Positions 50,582 to 61,486 of a stretch of DNA of 64,000 bases are shown here, in pieces. The DNA comes from Omphalotus guepiniiformis. Taxonomy: Eukaryota; Basidiomycota; Agaricomycetes; Agaricales; Omphalotaceae. Location of the stretch: the NCBI GenBank assembly GCA_028554645.1, contig JAQOOI010000057.1, positions 310,001 to 374,000 of the forward strand. Reading direction: 5' to 3'. The first letter of the stretch is position 1. Every line of letters begins with the position of its first letter. Made by a program: the position numbers and the translations under genes. The notes under the pieces are model-generated. The model saw only the letters and a program-made list of their open reading frames with translations. It ran no database searches and was not told the origin of the DNA.

Positions 50582-51159
50582 CAGTGGGTGACCTCCCGTG
50601 GATTTAGAAAACCTAGATTATTTTCTAAATCCATCAAACGCGGACTTTGAAAAAAGATAGCTCTAGTTTAGAAAACCGTCGATCAGTCGTGGACCAAATG
50701 TTTGGTCTGGAATAATCCGGCTGAAAGCCTGAATGGGAAGTTATTCTTCCCACAAGCCACTAGGTAGGGCGAAGAAGATTGGGCTCACAGAGTTGTTTAT
50801 TCTCTTTCAAAGTTCAATAAGTATGTACAGCTGACAATATATCATCCTTTTGAGACGAATACGGCCACTTGCAAGTGACCACTAAGGCTCCCTACGCAAA
50901 ACTCTAGCTCTGACCCTCGGGGACGAATACAAAAAGGGAAGGTGTATCTCCGAGCGGAGCTTGAAATGTGTTTAGAAAGACGATTTTAGTCTGGAAGAGG
51001 GGGGGGTACCCTCCTTCCAGATTAAAATTTAGAAATGAGTAAAATTTCAAACTCCGCTGATGTGAGCTCGTTGGCGAGATTCGGAGACTCGGCTGAGCTC
51101 GCTTATATGAGTTTAGAATAGGATTTAGTTTAGAAATGCCCACGGGAGGTCATCCACTG
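50582..51159. mobile_element. ~578-bp MITE with CAGTGG ends and TTTAGAAA subterminal repeats
   Basis: The left end CAGTGGGTGACCTCCCGTGG is repeated inverted at the right end (CCACGGGAGGTCATCCACTG) with few mismatches. Inside, the motif GTTTAGAAA or its complement recurs at least seven times, clustered near both ends. CAGTG-type ends with subterminal repeats suggest a hAT-like non-autonomous element. The flanking octamers (AACATACT and TCATCCAT) do not form a clear duplication. There is no coding capacity. Confidence 0.75.
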
Positions 51160-53013
51160 TCATCCATACATGACCACACTACAAATCCGCTACCTACAAA
51201 TCATCCCGAAATGTCAGGAACACATCTGCTCGCCCGGGGGGACCTGCTGGGACTCACATGCAGAAAACGGCAATGTGTGTCCGCCGAAGAACGCGGAGTC
51301 CAACTGATCAGGGAAGACGGCGAAGGGAACACGCCAGGAGCACACGAGCAAAAAATAGGAGATGAAAAGCAATCGAAAGTGACAATTGAATTTTGACGAG
51401 TTTTGGACTTGGCAATCTTGCTCTTCTGGGTCTCGAAGCTAACCTTGCATAACTGCAAACATCGTTGAACATAGACATACTCGGGAACGTAAAGATATTT
51501 GGGTTTGGAAGATGGAAGGAGGAGCCAACAAGCACGAAGCACGATGCGTAGCCACCCGACCTACCCTAAACTAGGCCAACTGTGGTGACTCCGACCCAGT
51601 CACCTTCATACTCAACAATTCGAAACGAGTTCCACGTATTCTTAGTTTCTTACTGCAAGGTGCGCGACAATAAGATGTCTGCATTATTAGGTGTTCTGAC
51701 GCAATTCTGAATAGATACATGTACGAAATTTTACCATATGTTCAGAAACATGTGGACTCTAGAAGTTCTGGTGTCGCCGTGCCACGATAGCTTGTAACAA
51801 CGGTGCAATGCAATAGAGAGGACCATGCAAGACGACATGCAATTGCGCATGCTCTCGTGTTGCTCTCAAGCTCCCTGACCACCAAACACTCGCGAAGACT
51901 GGCAAGCAGTCGCTACCACCCGTGCGCGTGAATGCCAGCTTCTCGAACGCCGAGAGAGCCGTTCATACACATGCATATGCTTTCAACGTCGCACACGCAA
52001 CTCCGAGTCTCCGAGTCTTCGCAACTCATTCGTCGGTTCAGACTCCATGCTGAACCAAAGGACCATCTGCTGACCATCTGCTGACCATCTGTACGCTCAG
52101 ATAGTTTCGCTCCAACAGTTGTGCTTGCAGCTTTGCATTTTCACGGATCTAAAGTTGCAGCGCTTCGAAATGTCGTTGGCATGTGGGCGTCGCCCTCCCG
52201 TCGCGTCGCCTCTATTTCGTGTCGTGTGAGCTCGTTGTGTATGCTCTAGGCCCACCGTGACCCTTTCTGAGAAATGCACAGGCGTTTCTTGGACCACATG
52301 GTTCAACAGTACGATGCATCTGCGCCACATTATATATGCCAATGATTGGGTCATTCTCCGTCATCCTTCTTCAAAATACATAGATGCTTGGAAGAGCCAC
52401 GAACATACATACCTAGGGTTAGATGATGCTTAATCCCCACTATGCTCGCTATTCATGTAATCGTCTGTAATCGTCCATTTCCTATTAGTGGCTGGGCCAG
52501 GGCTGGGCTAGAAGCAAGGTCATAAGTAGCTCCCAGAAGGTCCGAAACGCCGGTTTAAAGTACTGCTCTGTACCATCCTAATCAAAAACCTCCACCCATT
52601 CACTATTTCATAAGTAATTCATCTCGAGCATCCGCAAATAAACTGAAACTGAATTTAATTCGGTGAGCGTACTATATATTACTCGTCAAGTACAATGTGC
52701 AATAATCGAGGCTCAAGCCCACTATGTACCGTACATATTTATACAACACAAAGATCTCCCCAACGAGACCCTAAACAGAGTATACAACAAAATATCAAGA
52801 CCCAAGATGGCAGCAACGGAGAGACCAAGAAGTGAAAAAACCTGCAGGACAAAAAGAGAGAGAATGAATGGACAAATTGAAAGGCAGTTGTGCTGCACGC
52901 AAACCGCATCGTAACCGCAGAACACCCTTTCACCCAACGAGCTCCTACCACCACCACCAATAAGCAACGCAAAACCACCTTCCCCCCACTTCCCCTTTAC
53001 CCTCTACCACGAC
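51160..53013. other. Intergenic
   Basis: No gene recognised. A short triplication CTGACCAT at about 52062-52090 is the only repeat noted. The last few hundred bases are probably the 3' UTR of the DUF262 gene. Confidence 0.5.
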
Positions 53014-56000
53014 CTAATATCTATACCCACCACCCGACCTAAAATCAACATCCCAACGCCCCGCATCCCTCCCATAACTAGGCCTATCCCTATCCTCACG
53101 ATACCGGCTCCTAGGCGGGATTCCTTCATTCCTCTGAAACTCCCGTTCCCGTTCAGGAACAAGATCCCGTTCAGTGAATACAGGAAGTCGATGCATCTTC
53201 CTAGGTGGACTCCGACTCCTACTCCTACTCCTACTCCTCCGGCGAAGATCATGCATCTCCCGAGGTGGACTCCGACTCCGACTCCGACTCCTACTTCTAC
53301 TTCTACTCCTCCGGCGAAGATCAGGACTCGTGACTGACCGCCTCCAGTTTCGCCCTCGAGGATCAGTACTAGCCTGAGTCTGAGTCTGAGTCTGACTCTC
53401 AGTTCGAGTCAAGCTAGGTGAAATTGATTGAGGAGGCGAAAACGTTTGGATAGGCGAGAGCGCGATACTGACGTGTGTGGGTTGCGCGCTTGGTGGTTCA
53501 CGAGACGTGGATGCATGAGGTGGAGGAGGTGGAGGAGGTGGAGGAGCAGCAGGTGCAGGTGCAGGTGCAGGTGCAGCAAGGGGAGGAAGGGTATCAGGAA
53601 CCTGCATCAACGAAGACATCCTCGGTACCGAAAACGAATGCACCGGTGGTGCACACGCATAATCATTAAAAAGCGAAAAAGTCCTCGCCGAGTTAATCCC
53701 TCGAGCAAGATCCATATGAGACAAAGGCTGTACCCTTTGGGGCTCCATATTCAGAAAGTTCGAAGGCCCCCGTAGATTCCCATTCGGATACGATGTTACA
53801 TTAGCAGCTATAGATGCTGCGAGATCGGAATCTGACGCTGAGGGATTTGGATTTAGGCGACTGCCACCACCACTTGCTGTTTGAAGTGTATTCGGTCCTA
53901 CTGTAGGAAATTGCGAAGATGTCGACAAAGGTTGTACCCTTTGCGGCTCCATATTCAAAATATTCCCCCGTAGGTTCCCATTCAAATACGACGTCACATC
54001 AGCAGCAATAGATGCTGCAAGATCAGAATCCGAAGCTGAGACATTGACGCGACTGCTACTCGGTGTCTGAAGCGTATTGGGTCCTATTGTTGGCGGTCCT
54101 ACTGTTGGAGACTGCGATGCTGAAGCTGAAGTAGAAGCCGAAGCCTCCCTACTCCCAACCTGAGCCCTCGCAGCCCTAAGAGGCCCCAAACAATCAATAC
54201 CTCTTCCAAGTTTACTTCGAGGCCTTTCTTCCAGCTTAGGCGAAGGTTCAACAGGGCTAATACACGCGGAAGCAGTCGCAGGAGCCTGAGGAATCGACAT
54301 TATTGTGTTCGTAGGCGAGGATTGTGTTACTTTTGAAGACGACGGAAGGGCATCTCCAAGAGCATCCTTTGTCTTTCGGGTTTTGGAAGGCCGGAGAGGC
54401 GGAGCAGGTTTCTTGACGGCGACACCCTTCCTCGTAGATGAAGCAACGATATTAGGAACAGGAGCTGGATTCGAGATTAGAGTAGCGATAGGAGGAACGT
54501 CGGCATGAGTCGCTTTCGTTGATGGTGCTTTGGCAGGCTCGACTGCAGGATGAGAGGAGGCTGCGGCGCCAGTCGAAGTTGCCGATACCTTCGGCTTAGA
54601 CGTAGAACGTACAGTCGCCAAAGACGAAGTACTAGTCTGCTTCGTACTGCTTCGTATTGACCGAGTCGCTTGCGAATCCTTCTTCTCCGTCCCCTCAATA
54701 GGCTTCGCTTTCTTCCTCCTCGCCTTAGTCACCGCTTCCTCGCCATCGGCATCGCCTTCCATGAGTTTCCGTTTCCTTCCCTTTACTCGTTTAGAAACTC
54801 TGCTACTATCCTCCTCCGACTCGCTATCCGCATCCATAGCAGCATCATCCTCGGCATGTAAACGGATATTTCTAGCCACGGGTGATTTAGACGTGCTCGC
54901 AGAATTCTGAACCTGAGATCCAATCTTCTTCGGCCCCAATTGAACCTTCTCCGATTTGACCTTTTCAGGTTTAACCTTTTCTCCCTTCACTTTGATCGAC
55001 GCCGCCGCAAGTGGGGTTTCGTGTCTTTGAACGATCCTTTTCGTCTCCTGCAATGGCCTTGCAATACCACGCACAGAAACCGATTCATCATGCTTCAACA
55101 TCCCCTTCTTAGCGAGGTCCTTCAGGATTTCCCGGATAAACTTCAGCATGAACTTGTAGACCCTAGCGTTGAACTTCACTTCCCCCTTGAACTCCCGACG
55201 AGTGGATTCACGAAGACGTTCCATAGCATCACTTAACGTCACCGAAGACCATTCAGCGTATAGATGAATCATGTATATCCCCATGACGAGCTCGATCGGG
55301 CAAGGTTTTAGGAAAGGGGCCTGAAGCCTCTCGTCCTGAAGGATGGAGCACCATGAATTCACTGCGGCCACTGCATTAGTATAGAGTTGCTGAGGCACCG
55401 CTTCTTTCTTCGAATGCTCCGTTAGCCAAGCATCGATTCGCTTGATCGTAGGCTCAGTAGGAGCAGAGGACGTGCGAGCTTCAAGCATAAATACAAGCTG
55501 AGCGATGGTTTGAAAGTCTCGTCCTCGCGCGTCTTTCACGATGACACATTGAGATGAACTGATGATTCTTTGTATATCACGGACGAGGTTTGAGTAGGGA
55601 CCGTTGATAGCGTTCAAACGTTCGGCGGGACTCAAAGCGACGCCATTTTGAACTCTCTGATCAAAACAAAGTTTTAATAACCGAACAAAATAGCTGAGGA
55701 ACGGTAGACGCACCTGGAAGATCTCTCGCTCTTGATTCTCAGTCAAACTATCATATTCTGCACAAGTGAGCTGTTTCGAATCGAATATATTTCTTCTTCC
55801 TGCTGAAAGAACTTTTCGTTTCCTGCCTCGGGACTTGGAATCTCTTTTTGGATCTTCGCAATACCAGATCTTCTCTCCTGTAACCCTTTTGGAAACAAAG
55901 ATTTTGTGAGCCAAATTCAAAAAAGTTACTGAGGGAAAAACTTACGAGTCTTTATCTATGCGCGCAAAGAGAAAGGTAAATTTTCAAGATCAGGATTCTG

Positions 56001-56797
56001 AGCAACTTGGACGGACGCACATGCCATCTGGGGGAGAACGGAATTAGTGAATTTTTGAGACAAAGAGAAAAAAGAAACAAACTAACATCCCCATCCATGA
56101 ACCTTTTCCAATAAAGATACATCGTCTATCTTCATGACTAATAATTCAACAAAGGTATGAAAAAAGAAACACACCTTTTTATGGAGGTAAGTCTTTGTTT
56201 TCCATCTATACACACTCTTCGTCCCGCTTCATCATCAGAGTTCGGGGGTTTACAAGCTGAAATACACGAACAATTCATATCGTTCAAAGGAAGAAAGATG
56301 CAAGATGCGCGCGTACCAAAAATTAGTGGGGGTATGTAAAAATTATGAAACAAAGAGTCGATCAACGCCGACTGTTTATCGTCTGTCCAAACGACGTCTC
56401 GTTGAAAGAAAAAAAATCATCATCAAAGGGCTTAAGAAAGACATAGTTGTACCACTAACCTCGTTGATACGGTGGATCCAAATCGATTAAAAGCTGAGCT
56501 AGCTGCTCTAAAGAAATTTGTCTCAATCAACTTCTAATCCACCTTCGGATTGCAAACCCTCAACATACTATGTAAAAATTCTACCGATACATTATTCGTT
56601 CTTGGCGGATTAAGTTGAGGTTCGTTATTCCTTGACGTCGACCTCGTCGTTCTTCCTTGCGGGGTCAAGAGTGGTGGTGGTTTTTGTGCCACTGGCACAA
56701 AAGCGGATATCGTCTGAGTCACTGTAAGACCAATATCATCTTCTTCATTATCGCTTGTCGGTGGTGTAGTCAAGTCTGATTCGTCCGAGAAATTCAT
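53014..56797 (-). CDS. DUF262 (GmrSD-N-like) protein with SR-rich C-terminal tail
   Basis: Eight exons (56797-56569, 56507-56460, 56397-56317, 56256-56175, 56102-56087, 55955-55946, 55877-55714, 55656-53014) sum exactly to 1090 residues. The start is MNFSDESDLTTPPTSDNEED. The DUF262 domain spans roughly residues 75-350. It shows YQRDVVWTDDKQSALIDSLF, NFYIPPLIF, the core motif CIDGKQRLTSIKRFMDG (DGxQR class), LTENQEREIFQ and NGVALSPAERLNAI. In bacteria the same domain is the ParB-like N-terminal half of GmrSD-type restriction enzymes. The fungal proteins have no assigned function. The remaining ~600 residues are disordered and Ser/Pro/Lys-rich. They include two copies of a ~50-residue repeat (VGPNTLQT...SDSDLAASIA...NMEPQRVQPLS), a poly-Pro run, and RSRSRS blocks around SPPREMHDLRRRS and SPPRKMHRLP, as in SR proteins. 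A nuclear RNA- or chromatin-linked role is inferred from the tail only. Confidence 0.85.
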
Positions 56798-57421
56798 GGT
56801 GGAAGTGAATGAAAGAAAAGTATGGTTGAAAGAAGATGGCAGATCGTTGTACTAAGAATATATCGAGGACCCTTTTTTGTTCTTTGTTGCCAGTTGCTTA
56901 CCCGAGCCGGCGGGCCAAAGCCAGACGTGATGTTGCCCCGCAATTGAAACGAATGAGATTGAGCCTTTACATTCGTTTCTTTGTCTTAGCTTTCAACTGC
57001 TCTTGAACAAAGAAATTGTTATCTTTGATTTCAAGTTAACCCCTTAGAGAGATTCATGGCGCCTACTCGGTCAGTCTGAGTTACACGAGACGCGGTGTCG
57101 CGGTCATCTGATTCTATCAAGGTCCCACGTTATTATCGTATATTACAATAAGTGACCAAAGAACTTGGTATCGACAAAAGTATAATGAATGAGATGAGAA
57201 GCAAGATACAACTTCTCAGCGAGCTTCTTCTGCCATTATCAAATTCTGAGTGTCACTTTGTCGGATGGAAGCTTTTTATGCTATCTCTAGAGTAGTGTTT
57301 TGGGTTTACCTCCCAGATTTATCTGTCTGGACAAAAAACGTCAAATGGATAGTACGAATAAGGCGCCGAACATCTGACATACCTACAGCCACACTCGACT
57401 AACCCATTCCAACGTGAGCAA
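56798..57421. other. Intergenic
   Basis: Promoter side of the DUF262 gene and 3' side of the Oma1-like gene. Nothing else seen. Confidence 0.5.
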
Positions 57422-59000
57422 TCAAGTCCAGACTTCCTCTTCTGCTGGTAACACATTCACAACCCCCGGAGGGGTTTTCATCCCCGATACATCCTTAAAC
57501 AACTGCATCTCATCCTGTAGCCTTGCACAATCCGGATTCGCAGCCAAAATACTGTACCCCTCATGAAGATTTTCTTCGAGGTACTGTCCAATCCAATAAT
57601 CAGCCCTTGCGCCGCAACACTTCAAAGCAAACTTCCACCTACCTTGATACGACTCTCAGTGGAGGGATGTGTGTTGAAGAACTCTGGGGAGCGACTACCC
57701 ATACTGGCTTCGAGCTTGGCTAGCCGTGAGAATACGCTATGCGTTCACGCCGTAAGCTCAGTAGCGCACACTTTTGACAAAGATATAGAAATAGCGTACT
57801 CGGGTGCTGCTTGTGGATTATAGCATGCTTTTGACATTAACCGCAAGCCTATGATATCCGCTAGACAATGGCACAGAGTCAGATAGAGACGAATAGGGAT
57901 AAACTGAATAGCGAGCCTTCAAGTTCTTGAGTCCTGGAGTTTGGTAACTCAAAGAGATACTTTTGAAGAAGAGAGCCGACAACAATGCTTATGTTAAGGC
58001 CCATCTCTTCAAGAAGCAGCCAGGCTGGAATAATGAGAATTAGAGATGACAAGCGTTCTGCTGTATGACGAGCAACTGATACGCAAAATAGTAAGCTCCA
58101 AGGGCCTCAAGATATCACTCAACAGACGGACGTACCAACGTGGCCAATCTCTGTAGCAAGGTAAAAGTGAAAGTGAGCTATCCGGCCGAAAATGTGTCAT
58201 GGGTAAATACACGCACCATGAGATAGAACAGCAGCTAACCCAGCCTCGTCTTTACACACCGGAAGCAGACCAGTAAACACGACAATCGTTCCCGGAGAAA
58301 CAAAAGCATTCACGACCTTCCGCTCATTCACCACCAATACATCCCATTCGCGAGTAGGTCCAGCAATTGGCTTGATATCAGACTGAGAAAAATCCTCCGC
58401 GGGGTTCCAAAGGTCCTCAACAGACGATTCGACTGGCCGGGGGATCCCTTTGACTACACCGAGATTTGATGCTGCCAAGATACCTGAGACCACTCTCCGA
58501 ACATGTAGAGAGAGAACGTGGTCTGGTGGTAATATCTTAGGTCCGAACTCTTCATGGATTGAGTTCCCCATCAACTTCCCTATCTAGCCCAAACGGCTTC
58601 AGAAAGCTTGTCAATGCGGGAAAAAAATCACAAGAACGCACCTCCGCTTCGATTCGAGGACCTATAGTCATAAAACGCCATCTACCAGTTTCTGGCACCT
58701 GCTCGAGACTGATTTCAAAAACAAAAGTCGTCGGTGAAACCACCCATTTTCCGTTTAGTTATTAAACTCGACGCACCACATAATATAATAAAGTAGACCC
58801 ACACCAGCAAAACCCACTCCCAATTTCATAGGCCATGTCCTATCGTCGAAGAAACTCCTCTTCCCGGGTCCCCCATTTCCAGAAGGGATCGGAGACTTTG
58901 AAGGTGGTGAGAAGCGTACATATCGTGGTCTCGGCGAGTAGTATCGACGAGATAGCGCTCTGAGAGGCGCACCCCGTATGGAACGACATATACTAAACAT
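57422..59000 (-). CDS. Oma1-like mitochondrial M48 metalloprotease
   Basis: The N-terminus MFSICRSIRGAPLRALSRRY is Arg-rich, fitting mitochondrial import. A membrane segment (LGVGFAGVGLLYYI) and the family segment LEQVPETGRWRFMTIGPRIE follow. The zinc motif HEIGH is assembled across two introns: LAAVLSH G | AG ATT GGC CAC GTT G (58150-58136, a 15-nt exon) | TT GCT CGT CAT. Further on are LLLEEMGLNISIVVGSLLQK, PNSRTQELEAD, IGLRLMSKACYNPQAAPE, RSPEFFNTHPSTESRI and the end LPAEEEVWT. The third zinc ligand (Glu of EAD) appears only if the intron after QELE uses a GC donor. Oma1 is an inner-membrane stress protease that cleaves OPA1/Mgm1-type and other substrates. The gene lies head-to-head with MET22, 197 bp away. 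Confidence 0.85.
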
Positions 59001-59197
59001 TCACGGAGACACTGTTGAAAGGGCGTTATTGCATGTACTCGAGAATGCTGAATCGGCATCTCATCGGCACTAGCTATTTCTATTAGCTAAGCTCCGACCG
59101 GCGCTAGGGAACTCATGCACTGGCTTTGATCCGTGGGAACATGCTAGGCCGTGTTCTAATGCTTCAGAATTTGCTCTATCGATCTCTTTCTTCTACT
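59001..59197. promoter_or_regulatory. Shared divergent promoter of the Oma1-like and MET22-like genes
   Basis: Only 197 bp separate the two start codons on opposite strands, so the regulatory region is probably shared. No clear TATA box. An upstream in-frame ATG at 59141 is an alternative start for the plus-strand gene. Confidence 0.5.
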
Positions 59198-60522
59198 ATG
59201 TCTCTCGCATTCACTACAGAAAAACAATTAGCTATATCAGCAGTCCGCCGAGCATGCTTTCTCACTTCTTCTGTTTTCAACAAACTAGTACGAAACGAAA
59301 CGCTCACGAAAGGCGATAAATCACCTGTAACTGGTTCGTAAAACGAATCATCTTCTCCCCTCAAGTGCTTGTTCTCATTCGTGATGTTTTATTTATAGTG
59401 GGTGATTATGCTGCACAAGCAGTGATAAGTTCTATGTTGTATCATGCCTATCCAGAGGATCCGATAGTAGGTGAGGAAGACGCAGCGGAATTACGTGCCG
59501 AATCTGGAACGAAGCTTAGGAATCGGATTGTTGAGCTGGCGAATGAGGCTTTGACTCAAGATCTTGGAGAGGGCGATTATGCTGAGTGGGGGATTGGTCC
59601 TGGAAAGACCAAGTCTGCGGAAGAACTGATGGACGCGATCGATAGAGGGAATTATGAAGGGAATCATATCGGACGTACGTCTATCTCTTCGCTCCGCCTC
59701 CTGAGAACTACTCTGGGCGTTCGGTTAGTGATTTATTGACCTCGCTCGCAGGTATGTGGACGATTGATCCTATTGACGGAACGAAAGGATTTCTACGAGG
59801 AGAACAATACGCCGTCTGTCTCGCTCTTATTGTGGATTCTAAAGTCCAAGTTGGCGTGATTGGATGTCCGAATTTACCACTGGAATTATCAAAACCTGAT
59901 GGTCCAAAAGGTTGTATATTTGTCGCAGTACGAGGGCAAGGGGCTCAACAAGTGAGTACTTCTAGTCCTTCCCGTCGTTCCTATCGACTCGAGAGCTCAC
60001 GAACTACTCTCAGATGTCACTTTCCGGAGCAAACCCAACACCTTTATCTATGCCTTCATTCTCACCCGAAACCTTCAACTTCCTAGAGTCCGTCGAAGCA
60101 GCTCATTCTTCACACTCGACAAATGATAAAATATCTCAGTTACTGGGTATTACTCGACCGCCTGTTCGGATGGATAGTCAAGCTAAATACGGAAGTTTGG
60201 CCCGTGGTGACGGAGGTGCATATATGAGGATGCCGACGGGCGTTGGTTACTTGGAGAAAATCTGGGTACGATGCTATCCTTTTGATATGCGACTGGGCGT
60301 TACTTATGAAACGGAACCTGGGATCATGCACCAGGGTCGCTACTGGTTGAGGAATCTGGTGGAATTGTGAGCAATTCAAGAGGAAATCCTTTGAACTTTG
60401 GTCTTGGAAGGACTTTGGGTGAAAATTATGGTGTTATTGCAACTGTGAAGGATGCGTATCCGAAATTACTAGCAGCTGTACAAAAGGCGACGGCTACTGA
60501 AGAAGTCAAGGCTAAAGTCTAG
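59198..60522 (+). CDS. MET22: 3'(2'),5'-bisphosphate nucleotidase (MET22/HAL2 type)
   Basis: Hydrolyses 3'-phosphoadenosine 5'-phosphate to AMP in sulfate assimilation. The family is magnesium-dependent and sensitive to lithium and sodium. It starts MSLAFTTEKQLAISAVRRAC; an upstream ATG at 59141 could add ~19 residues. Metal and substrate motifs are GDKSPVTVGDYAAQA, IVGEEDAAELR, the signature WTIDPIDGTKGFLRG, and the WDHAPGSLLVEESGG region. Exon joins after SPVT, HIG and GAQQ are canonical. The intron 60266-60321, which interrupts the Trp-Asp-His metal-binding segment, has a normal GT donor but ends GG instead of AG. Without its removal the protein stops at 60370 and loses the Asp ligand. The C-terminus is NPLNFGLGRTLGENYGVIAT to EEVKAKV. 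Confidence 0.88.
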
Positions 60523-61486
60523 AGCTCTATGTATCAGTTCGTAAATTCTCACTCTCAGATTATCGCAAAACAATGATCTTTTATGGATCCGCAGATATGT
60601 CATTGTATCAATAATTAGCTTGTACATGTAACACTTATAGATGTCGGGCGATAAGTCGCAATGCATCCATGGGCACATATTGAAGCAGCACATTCAGTAT
60701 AGGAAACAGCTCTTCAGACGATTTGCGATGCTCTACAGAAAGACAATCAGCAAGGTTTCGAGTTGAACGGATCAGGGCGAGTGATGAGGTTGTTGAGAGT
60801 GTGGGCAAAGGTCGGGGCCCCAGCTAGATCCTTCCAGGTATGTATCCGCGGTCACCTGCGATTCCCATTGTTCTAGGAGTTGCAGCGACGCATCCAGCGA
60901 TTGCGGATACCCTATGGGACCTAATGTACCTAAGTAGGGGCCTGTCCCAGGAATACCGTGTCCGGCGTTGTTTTGAGAAAGGTGTAGAGTGAGTGTTTCT
61001 TTATCTGATTTCGTCTGGCTATGGATTGTTTTGATCTTGGCTTTTTGTTCAGATGTACGACAACGCCAGTTACTTGTAGGAGAAGAAGAACAAAGGCAGA
61101 GGTCATGCAATCAAGGATGGAAGCGGCGGCTGCGAGTCGGGATAATGCTTAAGCGGCGATCATAAAACCTTTCATGCGCTACACACTATATATCTTTATT
61201 CCTTTGTGTCTTTGGATCGCAAATTAAAAGAAAGACTTGATTACACGACAGTAAATAAACCTTTCATGCGCTACACACTATATAATTTTATTTTCCTTTG
61301 TGTCTTTGTATCGCACATAGAAAGAAAGACTTGATTACGCGACAGTAAATGCAACGAAACACGAATACAAATGCTTAATAAATAACCTCAGCCGGCGAGT
61401 GAACCTGCAACTCAATGCTATAAATACTCGGCCCTACACAATGTAGATCATCCTCCTGCGACTGACCGCTTCACTGATTCGCCACC
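60523..61486. other. Intergenic, with a ~92-bp tandem duplication
   Basis: No supported gene. Holds the direct repeat at 61165-61350 and probably the 3' UTR of the coiled-coil gene. Confidence 0.5.
61165..61350 (+). repeat. Tandem duplication of ~92 bp
   Basis: Two adjacent copies (61165-61256 and 61257-61350), each running from AAACCTTTCATGCGCTACAC to TTGATTAC(A/G)CGACAGTAAAT. They differ at a few bases and by 2 bp in length. Confidence 0.92.

Noticed and set aside
53174..53669. Plus-strand Leu/Arg-rich frames
   Set aside because: Antisense of the RS-repeat and poly-Pro regions of the DUF262 protein.
60772..61110. 112-codon minus-strand frame
   Set aside because: No recognised motif, no splice or promoter support; could be chance.
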